This document shows, in pieces, positions 43,641-52,783 of a DNA stretch of 64,000 nucleotides (positions are counted from its first letter, which is position 1; every line of letters begins with the position of its first letter). The DNA is from Methylobacterium radiotolerans JCM 2831 (GTDB taxonomy: Bacteria; Pseudomonadota; Alphaproteobacteria; Rhizobiales; Beijerinckiaceae), in the NCBI RefSeq assembly GCF_000019725.1, contig NC_010505.1:248001-312000 (forward strand). Reading direction: 5' to 3'. Position numbers and translations under genes: made by a program. The notes beneath the pieces were generated by a model that was not told the origin of the DNA, ran no database searches, and saw only the letters and a program-made list of their open reading frames with translations.

Positions 43641-46225
43641 GAGTTCTTCCTGCCGACGTTGCGCACGAGGCTCGTGGTCGCGAGGCCGAGGCAGAGGGCC
43701 ATCGCGAGGGTCATGCCGACGTAGTATTCCGTGTTGATCGACAGCCACGCCGCGGACACGAGGCGCAGGTTGGCCAGGGATCGCGGCTGCGTCTCGACGA
43801 TCTCGATCCGCTCGGACCGGGACGTCACCAGCGTGCCGTTCGACGCGTCGAGGAAGGCGGCGCTGCCGCCGAGCCTCGCCCAGACCACGGGGTCGACGAG
43901 GCAGGAGACGGACGCCTTCAGCAGGGACGCGTTCGGCGCGGTGACGATCACGGTGTTGCTCGACTGGACCGGCGGACCCTCGGCGATGAGCAGCGAGGCC
44001 GTGGCCGGGACCTCCACTGTCTCGTCCGGCTTCACCTGCGCCGTCACCGTCTGGCGCAGGAAGCGCGCCGTCCCGGTGATCTCGTTCCAGACGGAGTCGA
44101 GGGCGGCCCAGATCTGGCGCGAGCCGCGCGTCGACGCCTCCCAGCGGTCGATGAGCTCACGGTCCGAGGAGGAGCCTGGAGCGGTGGCCGGAACGGTAGC
44201 CGAGGTCGGCGCGGGCGCGGCGCTCGCCTCGCTCTGGGACGCCGGTGCCTGAGCGGGCTGAGCCGGGCGCACCTGCGGGATCAGGGTGGGCAGGGCGCAG
44301 CGCATCGGCAGGTTGCGACGCAGGCGATCGAGGGTGAGCACGCCCTCGGGGCCGAACTGGCCCGGTGTGGCGACCATATCGGCGCGGCCTTCCCAGACTC
44401 GCTGAACCTGCTGCGGATCGAAACCGACCGCCTCGAGGAGCGCGGGGTCGAGGGCACGGGCGGGCGCGACGACGAGCTGGCTGGTATCGGACGCAACCTG
44501 CTGCTGGGTCACCACCTCGAAATCGATGACCCGCTCGGCGGCCATGGCCAGCCGGGCCGCGAGAGTCGCGGCCGCGTCGGCGCTGTCGCGGTCGGGCGTC
44601 GGCAGCACGAGGCGCGGGCGCCGTCCCGGGACGACGAACGGCACGGCGCCGCCCTTGATCGCCGCGAGGTCGGGGCTGCGCGCCGCCCGGGCGAAGTGCG
44701 GGATCTCGATCCGGGAGCGGTCGAGGAACAGGAAGCGCGCCTGCTTGGCCGCGGGGCTCAGGGTGTCGCAGACCTGGTCGGCGGCGTTCGGCAGCTGCGC
44801 CGAGATCTCCACGTGGTTCACCCCAGGACGCCACAGGCTGAAGGGCAGGGGTATCGCGCTGTCGTCGAACACCTCGCCGCGCGCGTCGGGGAGCGGGACG
44901 CTGGCCGCGTTGCGTCCGTTGATGTCGATGACGATGCGGGCGTCCGAGGAGAGCCCGGCCACGTACGCCCCAGCGAGGTGCAGCATGACCTTGCCGTAAT
45001 CGGCCGGGATGAAATCACCGGGAAAGCGAAGGGCGAAGCCGACATGGAGCAGCCGGCCCGAGAACTCGCGGGACGTCGCGCCGAGCCGGTCGAGCGTCAG
45101 GTTCTCGCCGCCCTGTACCATGTAGCCGCGGAAGAGTTGCACCGCCTTCAGCCCGTTCGGCGTCCCGGTGTCGGCCGGGACGGCGAGATTGGTGATGGCC
45201 TGACGGACGTCCTCATCGCGGGCCCCGGTGACCACCAGGGTCGGCGGAGTGTTCGGCCGCGTCGGCAGCATGGCGAGGCGGGGCCCGGTGATCGGGCCGA
45301 GTTCGGAGACGCCTTCGACGCCGGCGATCTCGGAGGCGGTGCCGACGACGAGGTTGATGCCGTTGCGGCCCTGCAGGGGCGGCCCGAAGGTCACGGTCGG
45401 CCGGGCGACCCGCCCCACGAGCGCGAGGGCCTGCGCCGCCTCGATCATGCGCTCCAGGCGGGCCAGGTTCGGACGCTCATTCAGGATGACCTGGATCGGC
45501 AGGGCGCCGCTCTCGTCGGGCTCCGCGGCAGCGAGTGACCGGACGTCCATGTCGGTCGCCGTTCCCACCACGAGGCCGGACCGCGACGGGTCGATCTGCG
45601 TCCACAATTCGTAGGTCGCGCCGACCGAGCAGTCGACCCGGTGGCGCTGGCTGGCGGTGAAGGTCACGGCGTTGAAGCCGGCCTTCAGCACGCCGTCGGG
45701 AATGGCGAACTCCACCACCTTCACGGCGCCGGGCGCCTGGATGCGGGTCCAGCCGACCTTCGCGCCGTTGACGAAGGCGGCGAGCTCGGAGCTCTCCGGC
45801 GCCACCGAGATCGCCGAGAGATACGAGAGGCGCAGCCTCACCGGTCCCCGCGTCTGCGCGTCGGTGAGGTAGACCGGGTAGCGCAGGGAATCCTCCTCGC
45901 CGGTCAGGCGGAAGCCGCGCGGGCCGGACGGAAGCCGACGCGCCGGCGCGATCGTCGACTGGATCACCGCGCGCGGCACCGTCTGCGGCGCGGCGGCCCG
46001 CGGCGGCTCGGGCGGTCGCGACGTCGATTTCGGCTCCGCCGCCGCGGCGTCCGGCCGGCGCGCGGGGCTTGCCCCATCCTCGGACGGCGCGCGCAGGGCG
46101 TTGCCGCTGGGCGGGACCGTCAGCCGCTCCGCGGGGCCCGTGCCCAGGAAGCTTTGGCCGAGGGCCGGCCCGCTCGCGAGACAGACCAGCAGCCCCAGCA
46201 CGGGGAGGCGCAGCCGGGTCGCCAT
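43637..46225 (-). CDS. bcsB: Cellulose synthase regulatory subunit BcsB
   Basis: 862 residues. A signal peptide (RLPVLGLLVCLASGPALG) is followed by a long proline-rich linker (about 40-115), then two carbohydrate-binding jelly-roll and flavodoxin-like repeats of the BcsB type (LTGEEDSLRYPVYLTDAQTRGPVRLRLSYL, FVNGAKVGW). The protein ends in a single membrane helix (YYVGMTLAMALCLGLATTSLVRN) that packs on BcsA. It guides the glucan through the periplasm. The ATG at 46225 is annotated; an in-frame GTG at 46234 would give a GTGA overlap with the bcsA stop. Confidence 0.9.
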   Translation of the reverse strand: MATRLRLPVLGLLVCLASGPALGQSFLGTGPAERLTVPPSGNALRAPSEDGASPARRPDAAAAEPKSTSRPPEPPRAAAPQTVPRAVIQSTIAPARRLPSGPRGFRLTGEEDSLRYPVYLTDAQTRGPVRLRLSYLSAISVAPESSELAAFVNGAKVGWTRIQAPGAVKVVEFAIPDGVLKAGFNAVTFTASQRHRVDCSVGATYELWTQIDPSRSGLVVGTATDMDVRSLAAAEPDESGALPIQVILNERPNLARLERMIEAAQALALVGRVARPTVTFGPPLQGRNGINLVVGTASEIAGVEGVSELGPITGPRLAMLPTRPNTPPTLVVTGARDEDVRQAITNLAVPADTGTPNGLKAVQLFRGYMVQGGENLTLDRLGATSREFSGRLLHVGFALRFPGDFIPADYGKVMLHLAGAYVAGLSSDARIVIDINGRNAASVPLPDARGEVFDDSAIPLPFSLWRPGVNHVEISAQLPNAADQVCDTLSPAAKQARFLFLDRSRIEIPHFARAARSPDLAAIKGGAVPFVVPGRRPRLVLPTPDRDSADAAATLAARLAMAAERVIDFEVVTQQQVASDTSQLVVAPARALDPALLEAVGFDPQQVQRVWEGRADMVATPGQFGPEGVLTLDRLRRNLPMRCALPTLIPQVRPAQPAQAPASQSEASAAPAPTSATVPATAPGSSSDRELIDRWEASTRGSRQIWAALDSVWNEITGTARFLRQTVTAQVKPDETVEVPATASLLIAEGPPVQSSNTVIVTAPNASLLKASVSCLVDPVVWARLGGSAAFLDASNGTLVTSRSERIEIVETQPRSLANLRLVSAAWLSINTEYYVGMTLAMALCLGLATTSLVRNVGRKNS

Positions 46226-46230
46226 CGCCG

Positions 46231-48615
46231 TCACGCCGCGCTCGTGCGCCGGCCGCGAAGCTCGGCCAGGGTGCGCTCGTTCTCGTAATCCATCATCAGG
46301 CGGACCCAGTCGTCCCCGCTCTCGACGTCGGTGGGTTTGGCGGCCGTGGGCAGTGTCGGCGCCGCACCGGCCGTCGCCGCGGCCGGGACGGACGGCGTCG
46401 GGGCGACGGCCGCCGACGGCGCGTCGTAGACCGGAGCCTCCTCGATCTCGACGGGCCGCGGGCGCCGGCTGGCCAGGAGATAGCGCAGGGCGCGGATCGG
46501 CTCGACGAGACCCCACCACGCGAATTGCAGCGTGCCGGTGGGGATGTCCTTGTGCCGCCGCCGCCGCAGTTGGAAACGGCGCATCGCCTCGGCGTCGCCG
46601 TACATGAGGCCCGCGAGCGCCGGGTAGTCGCGAACCGCCAGCGTGCCGAAATTCACCCGCATGACGAGCTCAGGGCCGTCGCGCGTCGCATGCTCCAGAT
46701 GGACCGGCAGCGGCGCGGCCCGGCGTGCCCCGGCCGTCGGCTCGACGCTGAGCGCGCCCCGCAGCGGCGGGCGGGTGAGACCCGGATCGAGGGCGCCGCT
46801 GAGGAGGCGCAGGGTGCAGGCGTCCGCGGAGACCCGCTCGATCGCCACGTCGACGCTGTGCCCGGAGAGGCTGAGGACCCCGCGGCGATCGATCGCCAGC
46901 GACGGCGTGCGTTCGAGCTGGCGCCGCTCGGCGCAGACCCCGAGCGACGCGCCCGCGGTGAGCAGGTTGAAGAAGTTCCAGAGCCCGACCACCAGCATCA
47001 GGTTGGTCACGCCGGGCTCGTACAGGTAGCGCCACGCCGCGACCGCGCAGCCGAGCATCAGGAGCAGGTAGATCAGGAAGAACGGCAGGGCGAGCGACGA
47101 GATATGGTCGTGGTCGAGGGTCGCGCCCTTGTTGGTGACATTGAAGGTCGGCTTGCGCGGCGAGGCGATGACCGAGACGATCGCCTTGGCCAGGTAGACG
47201 CCCTGAATGTACTCGTAGAGCTCCGACACGAACGGCCAGCGGAATTTGCCGTAGACGTAGTTCTGGATCATCAGGTTGATGACGATGTAGGTCAGCGTGT
47301 AGGCGATCGACTCGTCCACGCTGGCCACGAAGATCTTCAGGTCGAAGAAGATGTGCAGCAGCGGCGCGAACATGAAGATCAGCCGCGGGATCGGGAAGAA
47401 CCAGAAGGTCATGCTGGAGAGGTAGGCGATCTTCTGGATGGGCTTGAGGCCCTTCTGGAAGACCGGGTTCTTCAGGAGCAGGATCTGGAACATCCCCTGG
47501 CACCAGCGCGAGCGCTGGCCGATGAAGTCCGCCAGCGTGTCCGGCTGAAGGCCGGCGATCAGCGGCTTGTCGACGTAGGCGCTGGTCCAATTGCGCGAGT
47601 GCAGCTCGAAAGCGGTCTCGCAATCCTCCGTGATGGTGATGCCCGAGAAGCCGCCGGCTTCGTCGAGAGCGGTGCGCCGCAGCAGGGCCGCCGACCCGCA
47701 GAAGAACGAGCCGTTCCACTTGTCGAGGCCGCGCTGCGTGACCGCGTAGAACATCTCGTTCTCCGAGGGCATGCGCTCGAAGGTTCGCAGGTTGCGCTCG
47801 ACCGGGTCGGGGTTGAGGAACGCGTGCGGCGTCTGGACGAGGAACAGGCGCGGGTCCTGCGCGAAGTAGCCGACGGTCTCGGTCAGGAACGAGCGGAACG
47901 GGACGTGGTCGGCGTCGAGCACCGCCACGAGGTCGCCCCGGGCCTGGGCGAGGCCGTTGTTGAGGTTGCCCGCCTTCGCGTGCTCGTTGCGGGCGCGGGT
48001 GAGGTAGCGGGCGCCGAGCTCGTCGCACAGCGCTTGCAGCTCGCCCCGGCGGGCGCGCGCCGCCGCGGCCTTGGCCGGGTCGGCATCGCTGCACTTCTGG
48101 TCAGTGCCACCGTCATCAAGCAACCACACGGTGAGCTTGTCGGGCGGGTAGTTCAGCTGCCGCGCCGCCGCCAGGGTCATGGCGAGGATCGAAGTGTCCT
48201 CATTGTAGCTCGGCACGAACACGTCGACCGTGGGAAGGTCGGCCGCCGGGGCCGCCGGCGGCGGGTCGCGCCGCAGCGGGTCCGCGTTGATGATCAGACT
48301 GACGAACAGGATGAAGACGCAGTAGAGCTCGGCCACCAGCAGGATCAGGCCGAACCCGAAGCTGACCGGGTCGCCCGGCGAGGGCAGGGTGTTGGTGAGC
48401 CTCCACAGGATGTAGCGCAGCACCACGAGGCTGCCGAGCGCCATGAAGACGAACCGCGTTCGCGGCCCGTCGAGCACCGCCCACAGCACGATCATCACCG
48501 CCATGGCGGCGAGGCTCATGGCGAGCTGGGCCTGCGTCCCGACGGGCTGGCTGAGCAAGGCGAGGCTGGCGACTGTCGCCCCAACCCAGGCCAGCCAACG
48601 CAACGCCTGCCTCAC
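46231..48615 (-). CDS. bcsA: Cellulose synthase catalytic subunit BcsA
   Basis: 794 residues. This processive GT2 enzyme makes beta-1,4-glucan from UDP-glucose in the inner membrane. Membrane helices flank the catalytic domain, whose D-D-D-QxxRW residues are visible: DDG (167-169), DAD (234-236), TED (329-331), QRSRW (367-371); FFCGSAA (about 304-310) is the acceptor-finger region. The PilZ c-di-GMP region follows, with RQLER (565-569). The usual D/NxSxxG second motif is replaced by RVSADAC (594-600). The tail from about 740 is alanine/proline-rich. Start at 48615, the first ATG before the helix. Confidence 0.93.
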   Translation of the reverse strand: MRQALRWLAWVGATVASLALLSQPVGTQAQLAMSLAAMAVMIVLWAVLDGPRTRFVFMALGSLVVLRYILWRLTNTLPSPGDPVSFGFGLILLVAELYCVFILFVSLIINADPLRRDPPPAAPAADLPTVDVFVPSYNEDTSILAMTLAAARQLNYPPDKLTVWLLDDGGTDQKCSDADPAKAAAARARRGELQALCDELGARYLTRARNEHAKAGNLNNGLAQARGDLVAVLDADHVPFRSFLTETVGYFAQDPRLFLVQTPHAFLNPDPVERNLRTFERMPSENEMFYAVTQRGLDKWNGSFFCGSAALLRRTALDEAGGFSGITITEDCETAFELHSRNWTSAYVDKPLIAGLQPDTLADFIGQRSRWCQGMFQILLLKNPVFQKGLKPIQKIAYLSSMTFWFFPIPRLIFMFAPLLHIFFDLKIFVASVDESIAYTLTYIVINLMIQNYVYGKFRWPFVSELYEYIQGVYLAKAIVSVIASPRKPTFNVTNKGATLDHDHISSLALPFFLIYLLLMLGCAVAAWRYLYEPGVTNLMLVVGLWNFFNLLTAGASLGVCAERRQLERTPSLAIDRRGVLSLSGHSVDVAIERVSADACTLRLLSGALDPGLTRPPLRGALSVEPTAGARRAAPLPVHLEHATRDGPELVMRVNFGTLAVRDYPALAGLMYGDAEAMRRFQLRRRRHKDIPTGTLQFAWWGLVEPIRALRYLLASRRPRPVEIEEAPVYDAPSAAVAPTPSVPAAATAGAAPTLPTAAKPTDVESGDDWVRLMMDYENERTLAELRGRRTSAA

Positions 48616-49050
48616 GCTACAGCCTCCCGGGCCAACAATCCCTCGGATCGAGGTGCAACGGCTCTAAGCCCGGCTTTGTACAGCGACGAAGGTCAATGAA
48701 CAAACCCATTCGCAATATCCGGCAAGATGCACTTGATCGAAAATTACAGTTAACTAAGGAATGCGGCCAGCCCAGTCGAGAGCCGGCGTCACGAAGTGGA
48801 TCTGGCTGCAGCAGCGGACTTGAGACGCGCCGCCACGCTGAATACATTAACGATCCGTTCGTAAACTTCTCGACAATCGGTGATGGCCCGGCGCATGCGA
48901 GGAAGAGCGCCACAAATAGTCGTTGCGATTTAGGCGTTCCGGCCGGCCGGCTGGGCCTGGACCCGGTGCCGCCGTCTCGGTGCGCCGCGGGCCTTAATCG
49001 ACCCTTAACGAAAATCGAGCCTCGCTCGGGACCGACCCCCGGGCGTACGG
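48616..49050. other. Divergent 435-bp control region of bcsA and the hybrid kinase
   Basis: No gene is supported. It contains the promoters for bcsA (leftward) and the hybrid kinase (rightward). The 48680-48880 part is relatively AT-rich, with TTAACTA near 48745 and TTAACG near 48850. A CtrA-type box sits at 48994-49009. No further motif was recognised. Confidence 0.55.
48994..49009 (+). promoter_or_regulatory. CtrA-type binding box
   Basis: TTAA-TCGACCC-TTAAC matches the established alphaproteobacterial CtrA consensus (TTAA, seven bases, TTAAC) without a mismatch. It lies 42-57 bp before the start codon of the hybrid kinase gene. This suggests cell-cycle or motility-linked control, which should be tested. 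Confidence 0.55.
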
Positions 49051-51480
49051 ATGACCGCGAAGCCGCTGAAGATCTCCCTCGGATTGCTCAACGCGCTGCA
49101 GGTGGCGATTGCCGCCGCGGCGGGGTTCGCGGCCGCCCTCCTGATCGTGGTGCCGGCCGCCCAACCCGGAACCGCCTCGTCCCCGCAGGAGATGGTCGAC
49201 TCGGCCTCACGCGCCTACGTCGCCGCCATCGCGGCGCGGCTGCGGCAGACCGTGGGCGAGGCGCGCAACGCTGCTCTGACGCTCCGCGACGACGACGGCC
49301 TGCTCTCCGCCGACCAGCGCGCCGCGCGCCTGCGCGCGTGGCTCGCCCTGAACCCGGCCTACCGGGACGCGGTGCTCGTCGCGCCCGACGGCACCGTGCT
49401 GGCGGCCCGAGACGAGCACCGCATCGGCAGCAGCGTCGCGCGGCAGACCTGGTTCCTGCGCGGCCGCGCGGCCGGGGTCATCGTGGTCAGCGACGGTACG
49501 GAGGCCGACGCGCCGTTCGGGGCGGCCGTCGCGCTGGGCGAGCGCGGACAGGACGGCCTGCTGCGCCTCGACGCCGACCCGAGCTACTTCACCAAGGTCG
49601 AGGAGGACGTGCGGCGCGCCGGGGCGCTGCCCGAGACGCTCGCGTTCCTCGTCGCCACCCCGGACAGTCGGGTTCTCTCCGGGACCCCGAGCCCGTTCCG
49701 GACAACGGGCGCCTCGGCCACGACGCCGATGCGCGTCGCGGCCGAGATCGGCTCCCCGGGATGGCTGGTGACAGCGCAAGCCGTCCCCTCCGGCGCGGCG
49801 CGGACCGCGCCGCCGGACTGGCGGATGCTCGGCATCGGCCTCGTCCTCGTGGCCTGCGCGGCGGCCCTCGGCTACGTCGCGGGGGAGCGGCTGACGCGAC
49901 CGCTGCGCCGCCTCATGAAGGGGGAGGGCGGGACAGCTGCGGGCGAATCCGAGGCGCCACTGCCGTGGATCGGCGAGTTCGCGGCGCTCTCGCACGTCCT
50001 CGCGGGTCATCGCCGGAGCGCCGGGCTGATGATGGCCGGTGCCGGGTCCGAGGTCGCGCGGCTCAAGGCGCGGCTGACAACCTTCGAGGCGGTCTCCGGC
50101 TGGGCCTGCTGCGAGATCGATCCCGACACCGGCCGGACCCTCCTGGATGCCCGGACCGCGCTCGGCAGCGACGGAAACCCGTCCGCCGCCCCGTTCGCCG
50201 CCTGTTTCGTTGCCGACGACCGCCCCGTTCTCGACCGGGCGCGAGCTGCCGCCCTGGGAGCCGACGGCCCGCACGACGTGGTCCTGCACCTGCGCGACTG
50301 GCCGGAGCAGCAGGTTGAGGTGAGGCTGCTGAGCCTCGCCGATGCCCGGGGCGACCGACGGCTCTTCGCCCTCATGCGCAAGCTCCCGGGCGGCGAGGCG
50401 GCGCCCCTGCCGCAGCAGGTCGAGCCGCGCCGCAATCTCGTTCTGCGGCGGGTGACCGACGGCATCGTCCACGAGTTCAACGACGTCCTCACCGTCGTTC
50501 TGACGAATCTCACGCTGCTGACGCGCCGCCACGCCCTCGCGCCGGAGCAGGAACGGCTCGTCGCGCGGGCTACGGCCGGCGCGCGCCGGGGCGCGGCGCT
50601 GACCCGCCGGATGCTGCACCTCGTGCGCGGCGACGAGACCAGCATCACCCTGGCCGAGACCGACCTCGCCACCACCTTCGAAGGCTACCTGCCATTCCTG
50701 GCCGCGAACGCCCTCGGCGAGATGCCGGTCCTCAATCGCATCCCCGCCGGGTTGCCGCCCGTCCTGTGCAGCGAGCGCGTGCTGGAACTGCTGCTCCTCA
50801 ACTTGGCCTTCCATATCCGCGACGCCGGCCTCGCCGGCTTCGCCATCGCGGCGGTCGAGGGCGCGCCCGAGGACGCGGGCGCCGAGGCGGCGTTTGCATC
50901 CTACGTGCGGGTGCTCGTCAGTAGCGGTCGCCGCCCCGAGGCCGCGCCGCTGCCGGCCGGCACCGGACCGACCCTGACGTCGGCCGCCGCCCTCGTGACC
51001 GAGAGCGGGGGCCTCTGGCGCCTGATCCGCGACGGGACCGACTCCGAGCCCTTCCTGGCCGAGTTCTGGCTGCCCGCCGCGTCCCCGGCCGTCGCCAAGC
51101 TCCCGCCGGCCCGCGCGGCGGGCCTGAAGATCCTGCTCGTCGAGAGCGACGGTCTCGTGCGGGCCAGCGTCGCCGAGGTGCTCGCCGATCTCGGCCACGC
51201 GGTGGTGCAGGCCGCCTCAGGCGCGCACGCCCTGGAGATTCTCGCCCGCGACCCCGCCTTCGACGCGATGATCGTCGACCAATCCATGCCGGTGATGGCC
51301 GGCCTCCAGCTCGCCGCCACGGTGGTCGAGCGGTATCCGGAGATTCGGATCATCCTCGCCAGCCCGCACGGCCAGCTGCCGCAATCCGCCGACGCCTTCC
51401 TGCGGATCGACAAGCCTTTCCGCAACGAGGACCTGCAGGTCGTCCTCGACGCCGCGGCGAGCCGCGCCCGCGCGGCCTGA
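49051..51480 (+). CDS. Membrane hybrid histidine kinase with receiver domain (degenerate ATP site)
   Basis: 809 residues. Membrane helix 1 is at about 18-38; an extracytoplasmic sensor (about 45-265) resembles a Cache domain; helix 2 is near 268-285. Downstream come a PAS-like part, a DHp helix with the phosphoacceptor H474 in GIVHEFNDVLTVVLTNLTLL, and a region where the ATPase should be. There the N-box reads LLNLAFHIRDAG, and the DxGxG and GxGLG loops are not visible. A receiver domain closes the protein (LKILLVESDGLVRASVAEVLA), with phosphoacceptor D743 in MIVDQSMPVM and K788 in RIDKPF. Divergent from bcsA, with a CtrA-type box upstream. Confidence 0.78.
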   Translation: MTAKPLKISLGLLNALQVAIAAAAGFAAALLIVVPAAQPGTASSPQEMVDSASRAYVAAIAARLRQTVGEARNAALTLRDDDGLLSADQRAARLRAWLALNPAYRDAVLVAPDGTVLAARDEHRIGSSVARQTWFLRGRAAGVIVVSDGTEADAPFGAAVALGERGQDGLLRLDADPSYFTKVEEDVRRAGALPETLAFLVATPDSRVLSGTPSPFRTTGASATTPMRVAAEIGSPGWLVTAQAVPSGAARTAPPDWRMLGIGLVLVACAAALGYVAGERLTRPLRRLMKGEGGTAAGESEAPLPWIGEFAALSHVLAGHRRSAGLMMAGAGSEVARLKARLTTFEAVSGWACCEIDPDTGRTLLDARTALGSDGNPSAAPFAACFVADDRPVLDRARAAALGADGPHDVVLHLRDWPEQQVEVRLLSLADARGDRRLFALMRKLPGGEAAPLPQQVEPRRNLVLRRVTDGIVHEFNDVLTVVLTNLTLLTRRHALAPEQERLVARATAGARRGAALTRRMLHLVRGDETSITLAETDLATTFEGYLPFLAANALGEMPVLNRIPAGLPPVLCSERVLELLLLNLAFHIRDAGLAGFAIAAVEGAPEDAGAEAAFASYVRVLVSSGRRPEAAPLPAGTGPTLTSAAALVTESGGLWRLIRDGTDSEPFLAEFWLPAASPAVAKLPPARAAGLKILLVESDGLVRASVAEVLADLGHAVVQAASGAHALEILARDPAFDAMIVDQSMPVMAGLQLAATVVERYPEIRIILASPHGQLPQSADAFLRIDKPFRNEDLQVVLDAAASRARAA

Positions 51481-51581
51481 CCGCGGCGCGCTCCGGCACG
51501 CCACGCGCGGTTCGCGAGCGCGCGTCGCCCGACCTCGATGACGCCGCCGATATCGAGAAGCAGTCACCACAAAATCGGATG

Positions 51582-51609
51582 TTAACCATTGTCGCCGAGT
51601 GTTGGTTAA
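51582..51609. promoter_or_regulatory. Inverted repeat with TTAACCA arms upstream of bcsS
   Basis: TTAACCA (51582-51588) and TGGTTAA (51603-51609) form a perfect dyad with a 14-base spacer, 34-61 bases before the bcsS start codon. TTAACCAT is a known CtrA half-site in alphaproteobacteria, so the dyad may be a CtrA-type or related operator. Confidence 0.45.
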
Positions 51610-51642
51610 AGCGTAAATCGTACCTGAACGGAGCCGGCGAAT

Positions 51643-52458
51643 ATGGGCGGGACTGCGGAACCGACTGCCCGACGTCCTTTCACGCCGTTCACGACTGCTC
51701 TCGCTCTCTCGTGCGCCTGCGCCGCCGCATCGGTCACGCACGCGACCGCCGCCGACCTGCCGGCCCGGGGGGCGAGCGCCGATTGGTACACGGGTGCCTC
51801 GCAGCAGGCGGTCGACGACAGCTGGGCCGTCGCGGTCGACGGATCGACCAGCGTCACGTCGAACAGCTCGGCCTTCGGCTCCGTGACCGTCACCGCCGCA
51901 CCCAACGGCTCCCCCACCCGGGACGGCCTGCGGGTCCGCGTCGACGCCATCGGGGGAACTTACTCGTATCCCGGCAGGTCCGTCGCGACGCGGGTGACCG
52001 GCTACCAGCAGGAAGGCGCCCTTCAGGCGGGTTACGAGTGGGTCTGGAAGGACGCCGCTCTCGCCGGATTTATCGGCTTCAACGTCCGCAGCAATCAGCT
52101 TTCCATCCCCGACCCGGGCAACCCGGTCGTCGGTACGGGCGTCGGGCTCAAGGTCGCTGGCAACTTCTACGCGACGCCGACCGACCGGACCATGATCTCG
52201 GCCTACGGCTCCTACTCGACCAAATTCAACGCCTACTACTCACGCCTGCGTGTGGGCTACATGCTCGCGGACGGCGTCTATATCGGGCCTGAAGCGCTGT
52301 TCCTAGGCGACGACTTCTTCCGCCAGTACCGCATCGGTGCCCATCTGACCGGCGTCCGCTTCGGACCCGTCCAGATGTCGGTGGCCGCCGGGTACGTCCG
52401 GGATCGGGTGCAGGGCTCCGGCTACTATTCCAGCATCGAGGCGCGCTCGACCTTCTAG
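51643..52458 (+). CDS. bcsS: Cellulose biosynthesis protein BcsS-like
   Basis: 271 residues. An N-terminal signal peptide (PFTTALALSCACAAASVTHATA) is followed by about 230 residues of alternating polar and aromatic beta-strands: LQAGYEWVWKDAALAGFIGFNVRSNQL, GLKVAGNFYATPTDRTMISAYGSYST, YYSRLRVGYMLADGVYIGPEALFLGDDFFRQYRIGAHLTGVRFGP. This outer-membrane-beta-barrel-like pattern and the wording match BcsS, an alphaproteobacterial accessory of cellulose loci. It may act at the outer membrane, where the TPR protein lacks a barrel. Start at 51643 with GGAG upstream. Confidence 0.8.
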   Translation: MGGTAEPTARRPFTPFTTALALSCACAAASVTHATAADLPARGASADWYTGASQQAVDDSWAVAVDGSTSVTSNSSAFGSVTVTAAPNGSPTRDGLRVRVDAIGGTYSYPGRSVATRVTGYQQEGALQAGYEWVWKDAALAGFIGFNVRSNQLSIPDPGNPVVGTGVGLKVAGNFYATPTDRTMISAYGSYSTKFNAYYSRLRVGYMLADGVYIGPEALFLGDDFFRQYRIGAHLTGVRFGPVQMSVAAGYVRDRVQGSGYYSSIEARSTF

Positions 52459-52464
52459 GGTGAT

Positions 52465-52491
52465 GCGCGGGCTCTCGAGAGCGACCCGCGC
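52465..52491. terminator. Hairpin between convergent bcsS and small membrane gene
   Basis: GCGCGGG (52465-52471) and CCCGCGC (52485-52491) pair perfectly and enclose the 12-base palindrome GCTCTCGAGAGC (overlapping the first arm by one base). It lies between two convergent stop codons. Confidence 0.4.
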
Positions 52492-52522
52492 GCTGCTACT
52501 GCGACCGCGCTGACCGGCGACC

Positions 52523-52783
52523 TTACCGCGACGTCGTCAGGAGGCGGCCGGGCCTCAGCGGGTCCCAGACGCCCTCGAAAACCGGCTGCATCGCGTCGTT
52601 GAGCGCGTTCACCCGTGACATCGGCGACGGGGCCACCCTGGGCTGACTGCCGATGAGCGTGGCGGACGCGCCGGCGAGACCGATCAGGCACAGACCGGCG
52701 ATCGCCCAGCGCGGCACGCCCCAGGTGTGGAGCACTCCAGCCAGTGTCACGAAGATGGCGAATAGGCCGATAAACTGATGCAT
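52523..52783 (-). CDS. Small membrane protein (86 residues)
   Basis: 86 residues from the ATG at 52783, behind GAGGTG. Two membrane helices (FIGLFAIFVTLAGVLHTWG and WAIAGLCLIGLAGASATLIG) are followed by a polar tail. No known family. Transcribed toward bcsS. Confidence 0.6.
   Translation of the reverse strand: MHQFIGLFAIFVTLAGVLHTWGVPRWAIAGLCLIGLAGASATLIGSQPRVAPSPMSRVNALNDAMQPVFEGVWDPLRPGRLLTTSR

Noticed and set aside
46069..48699. An 876-codon plus-strand open frame opposite bcsA
   Set aside because: Antisense to bcsA with a typical shadow composition (Arg, Ala, Glu, Val, Asp) and no motif.
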